6,469 bases of DNA. It comes from SIG673 sp045638685 (GTDB lineage: Bacteria > Bacillota > Clostridia > Oscillospirales > CAG-272). The notes below the pieces were generated by a model that saw only the letters and a list, made by a program, of their open reading frames with translations, was not told the origin of the DNA and searched no databases. Positions 5,042 to 6,469 of the stretch are shown piece by piece. The DNA lies in assembly GCA_045638685.1 (NCBI GenBank), contig JAZUBT010000012.1, forward strand, positions 1-6,469. Direction: 5' to 3'. A program made the translations under genes and the position numbers. Position 1 is the first letter of the stretch. Every line of letters starts with the position of its first letter.

Positions 5042-6469
5042 ATGGCAACATCAGGAGTGGTTTTAACCGTAATTCTATTAATTTTATTTTTCGGAACAAT
5101 GCTTATAACCGGATTTTACTGCAGAAAGCACGCAACGTCGGTTAACGGCTTTGTTCTCGGAGGACGAAACGTTGGGCCTTGGCTTACCGCGTTTGCGTTT
5201 GGGACGTCGTATTTCTCGGCGGTAATTTTCGTTGGCTACGCGGGACAGTTCGGCTGGAACTTCGGTCTGGCATCAACCTGGATAGGTCTTGGTAACGCAT
5301 TTATAGGCTCGCTCCTCGCATGGGCGGTGCTTGGACGCAGAACGCGTCTTATGACAAACCATATCGGCAGTAAAACGATGCCTGACTTTTTTTCAAAACG
5401 TTACGGCTCGGAAAAGCTTAAAATTGCGGCGTCTGTTATAGTGTTTATATTCCTTATACCTTATACCGCATCTCTCTACAACGGTCTTTCAAGTTTGTTT
5501 AAAATTGCTTTTAACATTGAATACTGGATTTGTATTGTAATAATGGCGACGCTTACCTGCGTTTACGTCGTTTTCGGCGGCTATATGGCTACCGCAATTA
5601 ACGATTTTATACAGGGAATTATTATGATAGGCGGAGTAATAGCCGTTATTGCGGCGATGCTCATAAATAACGGCGGTCTTACGGAGGCGGTAAACAAGCT
5701 TTCCCTTATTCCTTCCCCTTATCCCGAAACGGCAGGGGGAAGCGGTGCGTTTACCTCGTTTTTCGGCGCGCAGCCGCTTTACCTCGTGGTAGTCATTCTC
5801 CTCACCTCTCTTGGAACATGGGGGCTTCCGCAGATGGTAGGCAAGTTCTATTCAATCAAGAACGAGGACGCTATTAAAAAGGGTATGGTTATCTCTACCG
5901 TGTTCGCGATTGTCGTAGCCGGAGGCTGTTACTTCCTTGGAGGCTTTGGCAGACTGTACACGGGACTTCTTACCGACACCCCCGATACCTTTAAGAATTT
6001 TGACGCAATTATACCGACTATGCTTTCCACCATGCCCGACGCGATAGTGGCAATAGTAATAATACTTGTTCTGGCGGCGTCGATGTCAACACTTTCCTCG
6101 CTTGTACTTACCTCGTCCTCAACCTTTACGCTTGACGTTATAGTACCGCTGAAAAAGAAAACGTCGCCGAAGAGTGAGATACTTATTTTACGTGTTTTTA
6201 TAGCGTTTTTCGTGGTTGTATCCGCAGCGCTTGCGATAATCAAAGACTTAAACCCCGGATTTACCTTTATCGCTCAGATGATGGGTGTCTCGTGGGGAGC
6301 GCTTGCAGGCTCGTTTATGGCGCCTTTGCTCTACGGTCTTTACAGCAAGAAAATCACTCGGGGGGCGTGTTGGGCAAGCTTTATTTCGGGCTGTGCAATA
6401 GAAACGGTACAGCTTGTTATAATGCTGGGCGGATTTGCCGTATCGGGACCGCTCGGAGTTATCTTCACA
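5042..6469 (+). CDS. Sodium:solute symporter (SSS family), candidate tyrosine transporter, 3' end missing
   Basis: 476 codons are present with no stop, so the gene continues past the window. The product is a multi-pass membrane protein of the SSS family (PutP/PanF relatives). Family marks are FVLGGRNVGPWLTAFAFGTS (from residue 37), GGYMATAINDFIQG (179-192, with conserved D188), LGTWGLPQMVGKFYSIKN (257-274) and AASMSTLSSLVLTSSS (345-360), the serine-rich helix that helps hold sodium. The start at 5042 is chosen over 5036 from ribosome binding site spacing; the difference is two residues. Members import amino acids, vitamins, sugars or carboxylates with sodium, and sequence alone does not fix the substrate. 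The T-box ahead of the gene points to an amino acid, and its probable UAC specifier points to tyrosine. Expression should rise when tRNA-Tyr is uncharged. Any later gene in the unit lies outside the window. Confidence 0.92.
   Translation, partial: MATSGVVLTVILLILFFGTMLITGFYCRKHATSVNGFVLGGRNVGPWLTAFAFGTSYFSAVIFVGYAGQFGWNFGLASTWIGLGNAFIGSLLAWAVLGRRTRLMTNHIGSKTMPDFFSKRYGSEKLKIAASVIVFIFLIPYTASLYNGLSSLFKIAFNIEYWICIVIMATLTCVYVVFGGYMATAINDFIQGIIMIGGVIAVIAAMLINNGGLTEAVNKLSLIPSPYPETAGGSGAFTSFFGAQPLYLVVVILLTSLGTWGLPQMVGKFYSIKNEDAIKKGMVISTVFAIVVAGGCYFLGGFGRLYTGLLTDTPDTFKNFDAIIPTMLSTMPDAIVAIVIILVLAASMSTLSSLVLTSSSTFTLDVIVPLKKKTSPKSEILILRVFIAFFVVVSAALAIIKDLNPGFTFIAQMMGVSWGALAGSFMAPLLYGLYSKKITRGACWASFISGCAIETVQLVIMLGGFAVSGPLGVIFT

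Noticed and set aside
5929..6243. A 104-codon - strand frame opposite the symporter
   Set aside because: It is a Ser/Thr/Ile-rich shadow of a membrane protein gene without a ribosome binding site or promoter.

Overview
The window looks like chromosomal DNA of a low-to-mid GC Firmicute, most likely a gut-type Clostridia. The evidence is near-consensus sigma-A promoters with 17-bp spacers, strong GGAG-type ribosome binding sites, a T-box leader, a cobalamin riboswitch driving an ECF-type S component, and many short hairpin/T-tract terminators. The assignment to Clostridia is an inference from style and gene content. There is no phage, plasmid, CRISPR or intact insertion sequence.

Layout. (1) 1-410: a strong promoter drives a lone tRNA-Leu(GAG), closed by a perfect hairpin terminator. 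Behind it lies about 210 bp of non-coding DNA with three consecutive perfect hairpins and two partial copies of the tRNA 3' end. (2) 411-1691: a single-gene unit on the + strand encodes a membrane-anchored glycerophosphodiester phosphodiesterase. Its promoter carries two perfect palindromes and a terminator follows. (3) 1701-3251: glnA (type I glutamine synthetase) on the - strand, convergent with the previous gene, has its own promoter and terminator. The true start is at 3180. (4) 3352-4619: a - strand operon runs consensus promoter, cobalamin riboswitch, DUF4430 lipoprotein, ECF S component (1-base stop/start overlap), terminator. This is best read as a vitamin B12 or corrinoid uptake unit. 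(5) 4690-6469: a divergent + strand unit runs consensus promoter, complete T-box leader with terminator, then a sodium:solute symporter that runs off the window end. My fold of Stem I puts UAC (Tyr) in the specifier position, and the T-box bulge (UGGU) fits a tRNA with discriminator A, as tRNA-Tyr has.

Themes. The window holds several separately regulated nutrient and nitrogen units: glutamine synthesis, glycerophosphodiester salvage, corrinoid uptake controlled by cobalamin, and uptake probably controlled by uncharged tRNA-Tyr. The riboswitch and T-box promoters sit back to back with about 70 bp between their -35 boxes. The most useful leads are the probable tyrosine-regulated SSS transporter, the cobalamin-controlled DUF4430/S-component pair, a glutamine synthetase with Phe at the adenylylation-site Tyr, and the structured element behind the tRNA.
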